A DNA stretch of 64,000 nucleotides from the NCBI GenBank assembly GCA_903813345.2, contig CAIIXF020000002.1:20102455-20166454 (forward strand), given 5' to 3'. The DNA comes from Owenia fusiformis (lineage: Eukaryota; Annelida; Polychaeta; Sabellida; Oweniidae). The stretch's first letter is position 1; the number at the start of each line of letters is the position of its first letter. Positions 1 through 14,000 of the stretch are shown piece by piece. The notes beneath the pieces were generated by a model, which saw nothing but the letters and a program-made list of their open reading frames with translations, was not told the origin of the DNA and did not search any database. Position numbers and translations under genes: made by a program.

Positions 1-130
1 TGATGTTCATGATTTGGATAGGACAGCAATTTTTTTGATTTGTGATATCGCAACATTAAACAAAATGGAAAGTGTTACTATTAAATGGCTTAAAGATTTA
101 GAAAAACAAGCACTTGCAATGAATGGTGAG

Positions 131-215
131 ATGGATAGTCATGAATCACAAGAAATGAATAGTCATGAATCTCAAGAAATGAGTAGTCATGAATCTCAAG
201 AAAGGAATAGTCATG
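131..215. repeat. 24-bp tandem repeat, about 4 copies
   Basis: Units of the type agtcatgaatctcaagaaat recur at 24-bp spacing. Because 24 is a multiple of 3, the frame stays open and reads as SHESQEM repeats. Confidence 0.8.
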
Positions 216-302
216 ACACACTTGCAGATAATACTTCTAAAAGTGTTCATGATAACAACAATACTAGGCAAGTTTTAGAGAGTTCATTATCACTTGGCGT
301 AT

Positions 303-430
303 ACCATTACTTGGCATTTATCATAAATTGGTATTTTCAAATGGCATTTATCATAAATTGGTATTATCACGTGGCACTCATCATAAATTGGTATTATCAC
401 ATGGCACTTGTCATCACTCGGCATTACATC
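303..430. repeat. about 30-bp tandem repeat, 4-5 copies
   Basis: Units contain tggcatttatcataaattgg and ggtattatcac, with drift in the last copies. Confidence 0.75.
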
Positions 431-756
431 ATTTGTAATCATAACTTGTTATTGTGGATTATAAACAAATATTGGAAAGTATGGTATGGTGAACTTTACA
501 CATTACAATTAACATGGATGTTAGGGGAATTTAGTTATTTTTCTTATTGTATATTTTGCAACTTTTTGGTTAACGATCGTTTTGACTTTGAATCGCTTCT
601 ACAGCCTCTATAACACAACCTTGTTGATATCTGCAAGAGGATACTAAACCTCAGACTTCATTACTGTTCAAGGCTGTATGGAAATACAGTTTACTGGTAC
701 TTGGGACTTTAGTGAAGTGAAACTTAAAGTAAAACCAGAGTGCAGTAGACAACCTT

Positions 757-975
757 GGGCGATCATTATCTGCTTGGGATCATTATTTTTAAAGCCTCAC
801 ACTTGCATTTTACTTAAACCAACAGAAAATAGCTACATGAGAAGCTCATTATTTTTAAAGCCTCACGCTTGCATTTTACCTAAACCAACAGAAAAAAAAC
901 TACATGAGATCATTATTTTTAAAGGCTCATTTTGACATGCCACACGAATCAGCAGTATTAGAGCATTATCCTTAA
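757..975. repeat. about 66-bp degenerate tandem repeat, 3 copies
   Basis: The block tcattatttttaaagcctca followed by cttgcattttac.taaacc recurs near 778, 847 and 910, with a further degenerate copy near 963. Confidence 0.7.
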
Positions 976-2001
976 AGCCTCAACCTTGCACCTGGCTCAA
1001 TCAATAGCCATGAAGGATACTTTAATGGGATAACATCATTTTTAAGGCCACCATGCACTCATAGAAATCTCTAAAGAGAGTATTAAGTTACTCAAATGGT
1101 CATTCAGTGCATTCAGCATCTGTTGTCAAGGCTACCCAATGTAAAAATATATGTAGTCAATGGACACTTATCAAATACTTGAAAAATTGAGGGTGGGGGA
1201 GAGGTAGAGGAGGCTGGGGAAAAGCACTAGGGTGTGTAGGGTTGGGGAGGGGGTATACGAGGGATGGATTCTTCCCAAAATATTTTAATAATTTGGATAA
1301 AGAATCCTAAATCAATAATCATTTCACTGTAAATGCACTAGCAGAAGACCTTCAATCCATTCATTTGCTAGAATACTGGCAGTTTTACAGCATCATAAAG
1401 GCAAATCCTGTTGATTTATCTTTTGGCTCTTTGAAACAGTATATATGAGATCATGGTCTTTCTCCACTATATGATAAGATATACTAGTAAGTTATGAGCA
1501 GTGCCTGGTCAGATACAAGGTTTTCTCATCATGTTGTTTTGAAATGTATTTGTTCCTAGCTCACAGTTGGAGTATTGGCCGAAATATCAACATGGCTAAT
1601 TAACATACAGTGATCTCTCCAGCATTTGTTGGTCCATTGATTGGTCCGTTGAAAATCTGAAAATTACATGCTTCCCTCTTGAAAAAAAATGACATGCCAC
1701 CTTGATGAAAATCTTTTTGCATTCTAGGACTGAAATATGAAGATATTTTGACCAATCCTTGTAAATTAGGAATAGCTCCCTGCTGACAAAAAAATTCTTG
1801 GGAAATTCATGCACTGATAGATGTTTACAGGTTGCAAACAAGTTGTCAAAATGTAACCCACTAATTGTTAAGAGCAACATAGTCCTCCAAAGAGGAATGG
1901 GATATCTGATTATGTACTTCACTAGTCAGAATTGATGAGCACTTCATGTAATTCATGGATTCAAAACCCTGAATTAAGAGTATAAATATGTTCTTTTACA
2001 G

Positions 2002-5000
2002 CCTGGATGAAAAGGCCCGTATGATCAACTCCCCCGATTCCAATGACTCTGGCATCCAAGCAGACGACACTCACCTACGTGGACCCATCAATGAGAATAT
2101 CTACGCCACGGTTGACAAGACCAAGAAGACCAACAATGTCAAAAAGGCAACTACACAAGAGAAAGCATCTGATGAGGTAAGTGTTGTACTGTTTTAAAGT
2201 TTTTGCCCAAAATGACGCTATTTCTGAAGAGTCCTCACATGTTTTGGCAAAACACTTGACCTGAGGTCTGTGCCCAGTGACCCCAGATTTGACCCCATTG
2301 TTTAGTTGGAAGACTTAAGTTGGTTGTTGCATTTTGCATCAGACCATGCTTTTTAGTGCAACTTAACTGTTTGAGGTTTCACCTTCAGCTAAAGATTCAC
2401 TGTTTAGCTGAAGAAACTCTTTTAGACAGAAAAGTCAGAGAAACATTTTAGACAGAGAGTCTTGTATTTGTGAATGCAACTAACGCCTATCAGCTACCAC
2501 TCATTTAAATATGAATGGAATAGTGGCAGGTACAATTCATATTTAGATGAGTTGCCAATAAAATGGTAGGTTAATCTGGTAGCCAACGGCATTAGTCGCA
2601 TTTGCGAATACAAGCTCAGAAATGAAACCTGTTAGTCAAAGAGTCTTAGAAACCTCCTAGACAAAAACTCAAAGAAAACCCTTATTAAACAAAGAGTCAC
2701 ACAAAAAGTCATAAAAATTCTTTTGACAAAGAGCCATACAAACCCTTTAGACAAAGAGTCATAGAAACCTACTAGACAAAGAGTCATAGAAACCCTTTAG
2801 ACAAAGAGTCAAAGAAACCCTTTAGACAAAGAGTCATAGAAACCTACTAGACAAAGAGTCATAGAAACCCACTAGACAAGGAGTTATGAAAACCTTCTAG
2901 ACAAAAAGTCAAAGAAACCTTTTAAACAGAGTCACAGAAACATTTTAGATGAAAAGTCAACGAAACCCTCTAAAACAGGCCATGGATATAATTTGGTTGT
3001 ATAATTTGAAGAGTCATTGGCAAATGTCACGTTGGACTAAATAATCAATCAAGATATATTTCTCTGGACAGGGCAACCTCATTTGTTTTGGTTTTTTTTT
3101 CTTTTTTTTCTGTTTTTTTTTATCAAAAAACATATTGACTTCTGTAATATATTCTTACATAGTATAAACCTCATTTGTGCTAAGAAATAGAAAATTCATC
3201 ATGGATTCTGTGAGCTATTTCTTTCGTTGACCAATTAAATCTTTTGTTTTGAGTTATGTTCTGGATACTGAATATACACATACTAGCGTGACATTTATTA
3301 GAGTTATGTAATAAGATGAATTAGGCAAATATCCAACATAAATCAACGATTTTTTGACTTATATCTTCCTGGTCCCTTAGCTCCTACCTTGCACAAAATT
3401 TGTAATCTAGTCCAGTTTTTCTTCAAAGATATTGTTGAACGGAGAGAACTAAACAAGGAATATTCTGAATATGTTGAAGTTCATGATCTGGATTACATCG
3501 AAATGTCACATCATCCTGTATGATCTCGCCGTTATCTAATGAAAAAGATCATGAAATTGTGTGAGTCTCAATTAGATATTTTGGACAGTTGAGTGCTTAG
3601 TGTCAGTGGGAAATTAGATGTTGGCATCCTGGGTGTAAAATATCACTCCGTTCATGCATATTTCACATATTTCCTCCCAACTTCCTCTCTGATATTCAAC
3701 TAAAGTCTGTTTTTTCGTAAATTACTATATAATTTTTTGGAATATCAAGCTTCGTTTTTGAATATTCATTTCACGCGTATTTTGCCCATTTTACTTCGTT
3801 ATTCACTTTATAACATTATCGTTGTGATATTTCATTCATGGGCTACTGTCTGAATATCGTCCTCTGTCTGTTAGTGTTTAGATATTGCCACTGAGTCTAC
3901 ATGAAGGTGAGAGACCGATGGACATTCCAGAATTACGCATAGAATTATTTATTTCATAGTCTTGAATATTTCGGCTTTAAAAAACGAATCTATTTATAGG
4001 TATAGGCATGAAATATTATACCAGGGGACCAGATGGCATGGACTTTATTGTTACTTCAGGCTTTGGATGAAACATGAAACATTGTTTTTGTAGATGTATC
4101 TTTATATTCAGGCAATGGCTGGAGATCTTACTTTACAATGTATAGCAGGATATTAATTTTAAGATACGATATATACTCTGTTGAAAATTTACCTTATGGT
4201 GTCAGTACTACTATACTACATGTCGGATCTCACCACTTTGTTATATGTTCAACATAAGAGATGAATATACTATATTCGAGTTTTTTGGCAGATCAAAAAG
4301 TGGGACCAAAAAGTGTTCACATTGAAAGGTGTTCAGATTAGAGAGGTGTTTGGATATACAAGTTTTACTGGATTTAATATTTATACATATATCATATTAT
4401 ATGTATATTGGTTTTGTTGAAATAAATATCAACATTTGGTAATAAATCTGCCATTGATTAGGATGGCCTTATGGTATATAATATGTATGATATATATGTT
4501 TTTCAGATTGATGCCCTGCCCCCACCGGAAGCCCCGCCCAAACTAACTGATCTACCCCCAGGCTGGGAGAAACATGAGGGTAAGATATGTTGTTACTTTA
4601 GATGTGTTTGTACCTTAGATTACGGAAACTAGATTGATCTTATTAAAAATGGTAAGAGGGTCTTATTTCTTGTGCTGGCATAAGGGTCACTTCAGGGCCA
4701 CTTTTACAAAAATTGAGTCCTAATTTTAAAAGAGACCTCTTTTTGAAAATCAAAAATTAGGACATTTTTAGGCCAACCTCAGGAAGGACCTGACCTCCTG
4801 TTACTCTCCAGAATCTAACAGTGATATTAGCACTAGGATGGATTTGGGAAGGAATAAAATTATATACCTATAAGATCACTACCTCCCTTTTATTCTTCCC
4901 TCTTCTAGTTCTTATGTTCATTTGTCAGTTTCATGGCTTGGCCTAATGATTTTCATTTGCTGTATTCTCTAGCATTCCCTTGAGCTTTGATTGGCTGCAA

Positions 5001-8000
5001 GATAAGTCATAACTCTCGGCGGACAACGCAGATTAATAATTTTAAGTGTTCCAAGAGATTTTGACCCTTGATATGTCAATTCGTTAGTTAAATTCTCCAC
5101 TTCAATATTTCCTTTGTTTTTGCGAGGTGAACTATGATCATGATGTCTTAAATACTTTTTGAAAGAACTCCCAAAAATTTAAGATGTTTACGGGATTAAG
5201 TGTGAATCATCTAAACTCCATTTGGTCTTCGTATCGCCATTAATCAGTCCCATTTGTCAAAATTATTAAATCAAATGTTTTTAACATGGGATTAATCAAT
5301 ATGGCCTCAGAATGATTGGCCTTCGGGGAATCGGGGAATTCAGATAAATGTTATTGAAATCTGATTTACACTCCCCTCCATAAATTTGGCAACTTGAAAT
5401 CACCTTTTGGATCACTCATCAAAGCTTGTTTATGTTTTTGTGATTTAAATAAATCATCAGTTTGTCATAGATTTGGACTATTGTAATTAAGGAACAAAAT
5501 TAAGATCCAATCATGGACAGACTTTGATGTGCTATCAAATGAAGACTCAGTTGCCAGACTTATGGAGGGGAGTGTATATTGTATGAAAGTGACATTGAGA
5601 GGAATCAGCAAGGACTAAAGCAATCCTAAAGCAGTTCCGTAATTTGGGCTCACTTGATCAGTGTTAATTAACGAAAAACTACAAAATCAATGAATTGATG
5701 AGAGTTCAACGAGAAATTACTTGGAGGAGAGATAGACTCCGGCGATAGACATTCAGCATCTGCAACAAATGGCAGTTGGTGACATTTTGCATGTTAGTGC
5801 CTTGTTTTCAGCATGGACTTTCAATTAGTTATGGAACCCAATATGACACAAAATAGAAAATGAAATATTTCACATTTTGCGATGTATTTTCAGATGAGAA
5901 TGGGGCATACTACTGGCATATAAAGAGTGGTACAATCCAGCGGGATCCACCGCCACCCCCTCCCCCAGAGACACAAAGACAGACATCCAACAGCAGCCAG
6001 GTAATCACTTATTATTGCAAAATGTCAAGTCAAGACTGACATCAAGTCAAGACTTATATTATGTCAAGACTTATTTTGTGTCTCGAGTAATATCATGGCA
6101 AGGCTAATTTTATATGTCAAAGCTAACGAGTCAAAACCATACCATGGTGAGGTTAGAATCATATCAAGACTGCATATTGAGTTTATGCAAGTCTGATATA
6201 GGTCTTGACATGACAATAGTCTTGAGATATTAGCATTGTTTGAATTAGCCTTGCCATGACAGGCCCGTAGCCTGCTTTTGCCAAGGGGTTCACTGTTCAA
6301 AAAATTCCAGGAGGGTTCAAAGACAACTTTGGCCCAAAATGACTTGAAAAGCGAAAAACTGCATGATTTTCAAAGAATTTTGATGGCTACAGGCCTGCAT
6401 GATATTGGTAATTTCAGGTTGCAACTATTGGCATAAAGTTAGGCTTTATATGTTAGCCTTTGTATGATACCTTACATATACAATAAATTATTCAGACAAA
6501 ATATATTCATGTCCGAAAGAAAGAATGTCAATATCTCTCTTTATCAATGGCCCTTTAGTAAATTATATGGTCTGTGTGTGTAAATTAAACTCTTTGTTAC
6601 AGAGTTCCAATGGTTCTATTCCCACTACCCCTGGCAATGGGCAGAACTTCCTACAAGAGTTTGAGGGCCATGCTTTGAAGTATGCAGCTGAATCAGTCAA
6701 GTCTCTGTAAGTTATTGAATCCAGTCAAAAAAAGTCACAAATAGTTGGCTAATACAGAGTATTCAAAAAGTATTGATATAAAGGATGTTAGGTTTTTGAT
6801 GTTTTGCATATCTGAATAATTTTGATGTCACAACCAACTTTTTGCGGATGGTGTTCAGCGTTTGGCAGTTGATGTCTAACAAATGGTGTTGAGTGTCTGT
6901 AACAAATGGCAGATGTTAATGCCTTGTTTAATATGAGTTGATGTACAATGAAAAATATTTTGTGCTTAGTTTTGTTTGATCCTGTCATTCCAATTTTCCA
7001 ATCTGTTAATTATTCATCCCAGAAATCTCCTGAGGGATATTTCACATATCTACACACATTCTCATTACCCTAGGTCGAAAGCATCAACACAAGAGTCATT
7101 GTCCAACACAAGTTCTCCCGAGGCCGAGAAAAAGATTCGGTTCGCTGTTCGTTCCCTTGGCTGGGTCAGAATCGCAGAAGAGGACCTTACACCTGATAAG
7201 AGTAGCAAAGCTGTCAATAAATGTATTGTTGACCTGTCTCTAGGGAGGAATGATATTAATGATGTTGTCGGAAGATGGGGTGATGTAAGTAATGATGTTT
7301 TAAGTAAACGTTTTAATGTAAGGGATGAGGTCCAATTATCAACAGTTGAGGAATAACGAAGTTAGTTTGGTTAGGGGGAGGAGATAAATTATCATGATGG
7401 TTTCATTTGCAAATAGTGATTTTTAATATTTTTGATATTCAAGCTAAAGACAAATGAACATTTTAAAATCTTGTTAGATGAGGAGAGGCTCAAACCATAA
7501 CAGAATTATTTTTGTTTTCCATAAATTGATAATTCGACACCATCCCTACCATCCCTAACTTAATAAATTCCTTTACATTGGCATATTGATGTAAAACTCT
7601 GGTTTACATATTTTTAAACATTAATTTAGTTTTAGCCAGATCATGGCGGAAGGCCAAACGACATTTAATTATTATGTTTTTAAAATGGTCAGATTTTGAA
7701 AATTGGCCTGATTCAATGAGTTTTTTAAAGAATTTGCTTTGTAACCATGCACAGTGTATGGTTGGTATTTAATTTGTAGGGTAAGGATTTATACATGGAG
7801 CTTGATAATGAGCACCTCACCCTGTTTGACCCCACAGACATGACTCTATTGAATCGTCAGCCAATACAGTCCATCCGTGTGTGGGGAGTAGGTAGAGATA
7901 ATGGAAGGTCAGTTGAACAAATGGCTATTGAATTTGAGTGACATACCCACAGATGAAATGTCATGTGGCCATTTTGCAGAATGTAAAATTTTATGAAATT

Positions 8001-11000
8001 GACTTGGAATCAACAACAGGCAGGCATTCAACATTCTTCTTAGATGCCCAAAATTCAAAATTGTTTTATAAAACCTTTTTTCAAGAGATTTCGTTGAACA
8101 AACATTATGGCCAAAGTGACATTTCAAAAAGGGGCATGCATTTAGGGCATGTTTATATTTCTAAATTAATATGTAATTTGAATGTTTCTCATAACAAGCT
8201 CTTTCACAGGGATGCCGATATAATAAGTGGTGCAATCTCTCTAACTACAGCATTATGGGAAATGCTTACAATTTTTCATTTCTCTTGGAGGCCCTTATTC
8301 TCACGCAACATTTGTAAATTCTTGAGCTAATGTTGCAAATTTTGCCTAAAATGCACCCTTTTATCTTTCTCTACATAGCCAATACTCAAACATGTTACAA
8401 TACAAAGCCCCTTGAGAGCCTAACCAATTTGGTTAATGACTCAGGCCTGTAGCCAGGAGGATTTGGGGAAGTCAAAATTTTTTCAAAATCATGTATTTTT
8501 CACCACTCTGAGCATTTTTCAAGCCAGAGTTATCAAATGTGAACCCCCTGGAATTTTAAGAAAAGTGAACCCTCCCCAGACCCGTAGCCAGGATTTGCCA
8601 AGGGGGGTTCAGTTTTCAGATATTTCCAGGGGGGTTCACATTTGACAATTTTGGCCCAAATATGGCTAAAATCTCTTAAGAAGTGCTCAAAATGGTGAAA
8701 AACTGCATGATTTTGAAAGAATTTTTGGCCTGGGGGGAGGTTCGCCCAAACCCTGCGAATCCCCCTGGCTATGGGCCTGCTCCCCCTTGACAAAAGCTGG
8801 CTATGGGCCTGCCACTCTTTTAAAACTAATTGAGTGTAAATGAAACCTAACATCGAGGCATCTCATGGGACTGAGTCTTGGACAGAAAAAACAACAGTAG
8901 TATGTATTTAAGATATTTTAAAATATTCAAAACTGATTATTCTGAATTGCTTGCAACAGGGAAAGGTATAGGCCAATTATGATACATACATTTATTCACT
9001 CATCCAGCATGTCTTTTGCTTTCATATATATACATGTATTTTATTTGCTTATCATGAAAAAGGGGTGCCTAAAATGTTCCTTGAAAGATAGATTTGCAAA
9101 TTAAGGTGACAACACCGGATGCTTATAAATCTCAACATGTTGTCAAAAATCGATGTAATTAATTAGTCGGATTCAGTCATGTGACTTGTTTTGGATGAGG
9201 TAATCACAGATGGGCCATTAGTCTTCTGTATATGTTTCATTTGATAGGGGGCAGGTCATTGGCGGCAGCGTCTCGCTTTACTTATCTGTGCATTTCCATT
9301 GATTGATTTAAAATTTTCAGGGATTTTTCTTGGTATAAAAATCTCAAACTGATTTGATTTTGGGCCATTTATGATTTTTAGGTTCAATATTGTTCATTGT
9401 GTCTAATTTTTCTTTAAGGGTTTATTTGGGTAGTATACGCCACTGGAAATTCTGCATGCAAATTGTATAAAAAAATAAAAAATTTTAACCCAAAGTTGTT
9501 AGAGCTTATAAAATATTAAGTTGCATAGATTACTTGAATATTGTAAAGTAAAGTAAAGCTTTGTTCCAACTCAGAATTGAACATCATTTAATCATTCAAA
9601 TTTTTATTTTGGTTTTTGGTTAAAATTTCCCTTTTTAAACTAGAGTTGGTATTTGTCAATGCATCATATTTTTGTGTAAAATTAATTTTGAAAATGGTTA
9701 TTTTATTTACAGCTTTCTAATGGTAAATGTTTCAATTACAGTTCTTATTAGAAAATCAAATTTCTTAATTTAGAAATGAACATTACATTTTTATTGTTAT
9801 TTGTAATTTTAAGTGTACCTACAGTACATTATTAACTGTAGAGGGAGCTACTGGTATTTTGCATAAAATGATGGTACATTCAGATACACAATAATTTGAA
9901 GAGTATATCTGTCTCAATGTTATCAATATCACTTTATCCAGTATTTATTGAACATTCCTCTAATTTATAAAAAAAATATTTTAGCGAAAATAAATTGGTA
10001 ACATTAATGACATGATGTCTGATATCTGAAGTTATATATCATACTTTCTTGCTAGATAGGGCTAATAACCCTAATATTTATATAAGTGCATACGAGGGCT
10101 GTTCAATAAATTTTAACAAAAATGCTCTAATTTCCATGTTTATAGAGAAATCAGGTTTGAACTTTTGAAATTTACTCGGAGAAATATCATTGACATTTAC
10201 TGTGAAATGAATAAGTTTGAGGCTATACGTTTTTTTCATATTTTAGGGATTTTGCCTACGTGGCGCGTGACAGAAGTACCCGAAAGCACATGTGTCATGT
10301 GTTCAGATGCGACACACCTGCGAGGCAGATCGCTAATACGTTGAGAGACATCTGTAAGAAAATAATGCTAGAGCGAAGCATGCAACAACAGGTGAGATTA
10401 TCAAGAAATATAATAAAACAAAAATTCAAAAAAATATTCCAAGGAAGCAGCTCGTCCTCCGATCACAAGGCTTCAAAACCCAGAATATCTTCTTTCTTTT
10501 TACCCCCTGCGATAAGCAGTTAGCATTTCCTTGATTAAGAACTCGCAATTCGATGCGCTGTCGCAACACAGCAATCATTTATATGTCATCGGCGCATAAT
10601 TAGATCACGTGATTCAGTTTTATCGGGCGCTTCCAAATTGATTATAGCAGGGGGAAAGAAGGAGGTATGGAGTCTGGATACCTGCTAAGGAGGATGAAGC
10701 AGCTAACATCATTGAAGATAAAATCTAGAGTGATCGAATTGCGAGTTAGATTTCCAAGCTACAAATATTCAGTTAGCTTCTGAAATGGCCTTATTTGTTA
10801 TGTTTGTTGTTTCTTTATGATTTGTTTATTAGTGTCAGTTATGTTCAATATTGGTGTATAGAGGTGTTCTGATGTAAATGTCTATGATGTAAATATCACA
10901 AAATCAAATTCAAAATGACTGTTAATATCCGCACTTTGCGCTCATAATATCCGCACCACTTGTTTTCGTATAGCACAGTCTGCATAGGGTGAATATGAGC

Positions 11001-14000
11001 GAGGCAAATAAATAGATCTGAAACTACCTTTACTAATTTATCATAATTGTATGTATTTATGATATGTCTATTCCCGTTCCTGTCATCCATTTGAAATATA
11101 CCAATTTGTACAGGTTCTGCAGATTGATCCATCTTATATGTACCACTTTGTCCATGTTCTGCAGATTGCCAAGCAGACGGAAAGTAACACTGGAGCCATA
11201 CAGAGAATGGCAGTCAGTCGACCAAACAACTTGCCAAACTTAGAAAAAGCAGGAGAAGCGAATGGAAAAAAGATAACCTTTGAACAACTTTATAAAAGTA
11301 AATATTACCAAATTGAGATAATAAACTAGACGTATTTGGAGATGAATTTATGTTTTTGAATTTAATTTGATTTAAATTGTAGATGGTACTTATATGAATT
11401 ATTGGATTCCTAGTCAAATTATGATAAATACATGGACCATCTTGCGAAACAAATTACAACAATTCTAGTTCTCTATTTTAAACATATTTTGACTGCTGTA
11501 TACATTATTGTGATACCTATTGTGTTGCATTTGCAGATACATCATTCCCGACCCCCATGGAGGAACCAAAGAAGGTGCTTCGCTGTCATTACCTTGGGAC
11601 AGCACAGGTTCCAAAGTCAACAGGTATATGCTCATACGACACTTTACATATCCAATTGTTTCCTGCTCACGGGCACAAACCAGACTTGAACATAATGAGA
11701 GCATTTAAGGATCCGCGTTAAGCTGAACATACCACCAAGTAATATGTATAGCCCTGTCCCAGTGTTTTAGACATAGAACCCCCAAGCAAGCTTACAATAT
11801 CATGAGGTCTGGTTAACTCCCGTGATTTAATACCTTCAGAAAATCCATATGCAATAATGGAAAGTGTCTCTCAACAGCTTTTTAGTGGAGAGAAAATCAT
11901 TGTCGAGATTTTTTTAAGTTAATGAATTAGGATCATATCATCTACAGCTACACTTATGAATATGAACAATTTTATGCAAGGAGGGAGGACTGGCTCCCAG
12001 AGTGCAACATTGATATTCTGTCCCATATATGGGCATGTCATTATACAAAATTGGAATTCAAACAGCCGCCATTTTGTTCACTTCAACATTTGAATCATGA
12101 ATTTTGGTCTTATTTCCCTCCGAAAAATTCCAAAACTCACAAGAAATGATCGAGATATTGGTTCGAATCTTTTTAACTGTTTATTCTCAATTTACAGTCA
12201 GTTTTAATTTCAGAAAATAACAACATTTCGACATTTTCATTGTTGGAAAATATCAAGTTTCGATCAAGGGAGCCAATCCTCCTTGAGTTCTATGACAAGC
12301 TTTCGTTAGCTAGTTAATGATTATTTTCCCACACAAGCAAAAACTAATCCAATGTTATCTTTTCATTGTTTACAAAAAGTTGAATCTATAACAAGAAAGT
12401 AGGGGATATTCTTGGACCGTGGAAATTATCTAATTGAGTCTGTGGATTAAACTGTATTATTTCTGTTATATTGTAGGGGTTGATGTTCTAAATGCTGCCC
12501 TGGAGACTGTGCATCGAACTGTACCAGAACAGAATTGGGTTGAATGTAACATTGGCATTGCCCCTTCCACCATTACTGTATGCGACTGTGAGGTAGGTGT
12601 TCCTGAGGAGAATATATTGAAAAGTCAAGTTAGATTGATATGATGAGAATTTTATGATCACTCATTGTTTAACTTCAGTCATTTAGCAATTATGTTTTGA
12701 GGGGAAATCGTATAACGAAACTGATTAATTTGACTCTACAAAGATCAAGACATTAAATACAGTTATATTGTGTGAAAAAATTATGTGGAAAGGGTAAATA
12801 TTGATGAAATTAGAGCCAATGGTCCATTACTTTCTGATCACCCCTCGTATATATCTCAGTGTTTTTATTCCTTTTCAGAATGAAGATAACATTCTTGCTG
12901 AGTGCAGAGTGCGTTTCTTGTCTTTCATGGGGATAGCAATGTCCAATGTCAAGTAAGTCAAAAACATATTTTATGGCATTATTTAAGGATTAAACCTTCA
13001 ATAAAAAGTCTAAATACAAATAAATGATGTGTCATAGATTTTCGGCAGACCAAGCGAAACATCATCCTTATCACTTGTTCACATATGGCATTCATTAGTT
13101 CATAGATAAGCTGTTCATGTAAAATTCAAGTTGATATAATAAGCCTGAAGTGCTCTTCAAAAACATCATGCATTAAAATCTCATGTGATCCCTCATTGAT
13201 TAGAATTATTTTGGAATAGCATTATTTTTTTCACCACCAGAAGTGGTGACATATTGTTAATATGAGTGTCATCTCCAACTTTTTTTGTGGATAGTGTTCA
13301 GCGGTTGATGTTAAGGAGCATCTGTAACAAATGGCAGGTGCTGAGTTTTTGCATGTTGATGCTTTATTATTTAATTAAAATATGATAAAAGTCCAATTTT
13401 ACATGAGCGACTTTGTATAAATATATACAGCCACCTTTGTATATCTGTTCTATTTATTTTTAGACTTGGTGGCTTTATAATGCACAGTGCAGAGGATCAG
13501 TATGTGGCCCATGTTTTCCATTGTGACCCTTCTGCAGGTGCCCTGTGTAAAACTATAGAAGCAGCATGTAAGGTATGGGGGATATACTCATATAGATCAT
13601 ATTTGTGTTTGTTTTGGTATTTTGGTTTTGCTTGAGGTATTAGAAATGTTGTAAAAAAGTTATAACTCTTGTTATGATTATGGCACTGACCATACTGCCC
13701 ATAGAAAACTGGGATATGCTGTACTAGTGGCAGTAATGCAACCAACCATACATATATATACTGTATTCTATGGGCATTGTAGTATTTCTTGATTTTCGAG
13801 GAAATGCTGTCACTCCAGGTTGCCATAGAGCAAATGTTGAGGCATACTTGTGTTTTTTCAATCAAGATAAAACAAAGCTGAAATATTTGCTTTTTTCTTC
13901 AGTTGAGGTATCAGAAATGCCTAGATGCCCACCCTACAGCTGGAGAAAGACACAAACAAATGCAGAACCAAGGTCAAAAGGTATGAGAACTTTCTGGAAC

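Larger units (their letters stand above)
1..2001. other. 5' flank or intron with three short tandem repeats, no convincing gene
   Basis: Probably an APBB intron, because the exon at 2002 starts mid-codon. It holds a 24-bp repeat (about 131-215), a roughly 30-bp repeat (about 303-430) and a roughly 66-bp repeat (about 757-975). The long open frame at 14-613 is made largely of these repeats, has no recognisable domain and is not called a gene. Confidence 0.6.

Noticed and set aside
14-613. 199-codon open frame with SHESQEM repeats
   Set aside because: It is kept open mainly by a 24-bp tandem repeat, which cannot break the frame. The rest has no domain, and no splice or start context supports a gene.
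10091-10246. Mariner-type transposon end (tacgagggctgttcaataaa)
   Set aside because: No matching inverted end was found nearby, so no element can be drawn.
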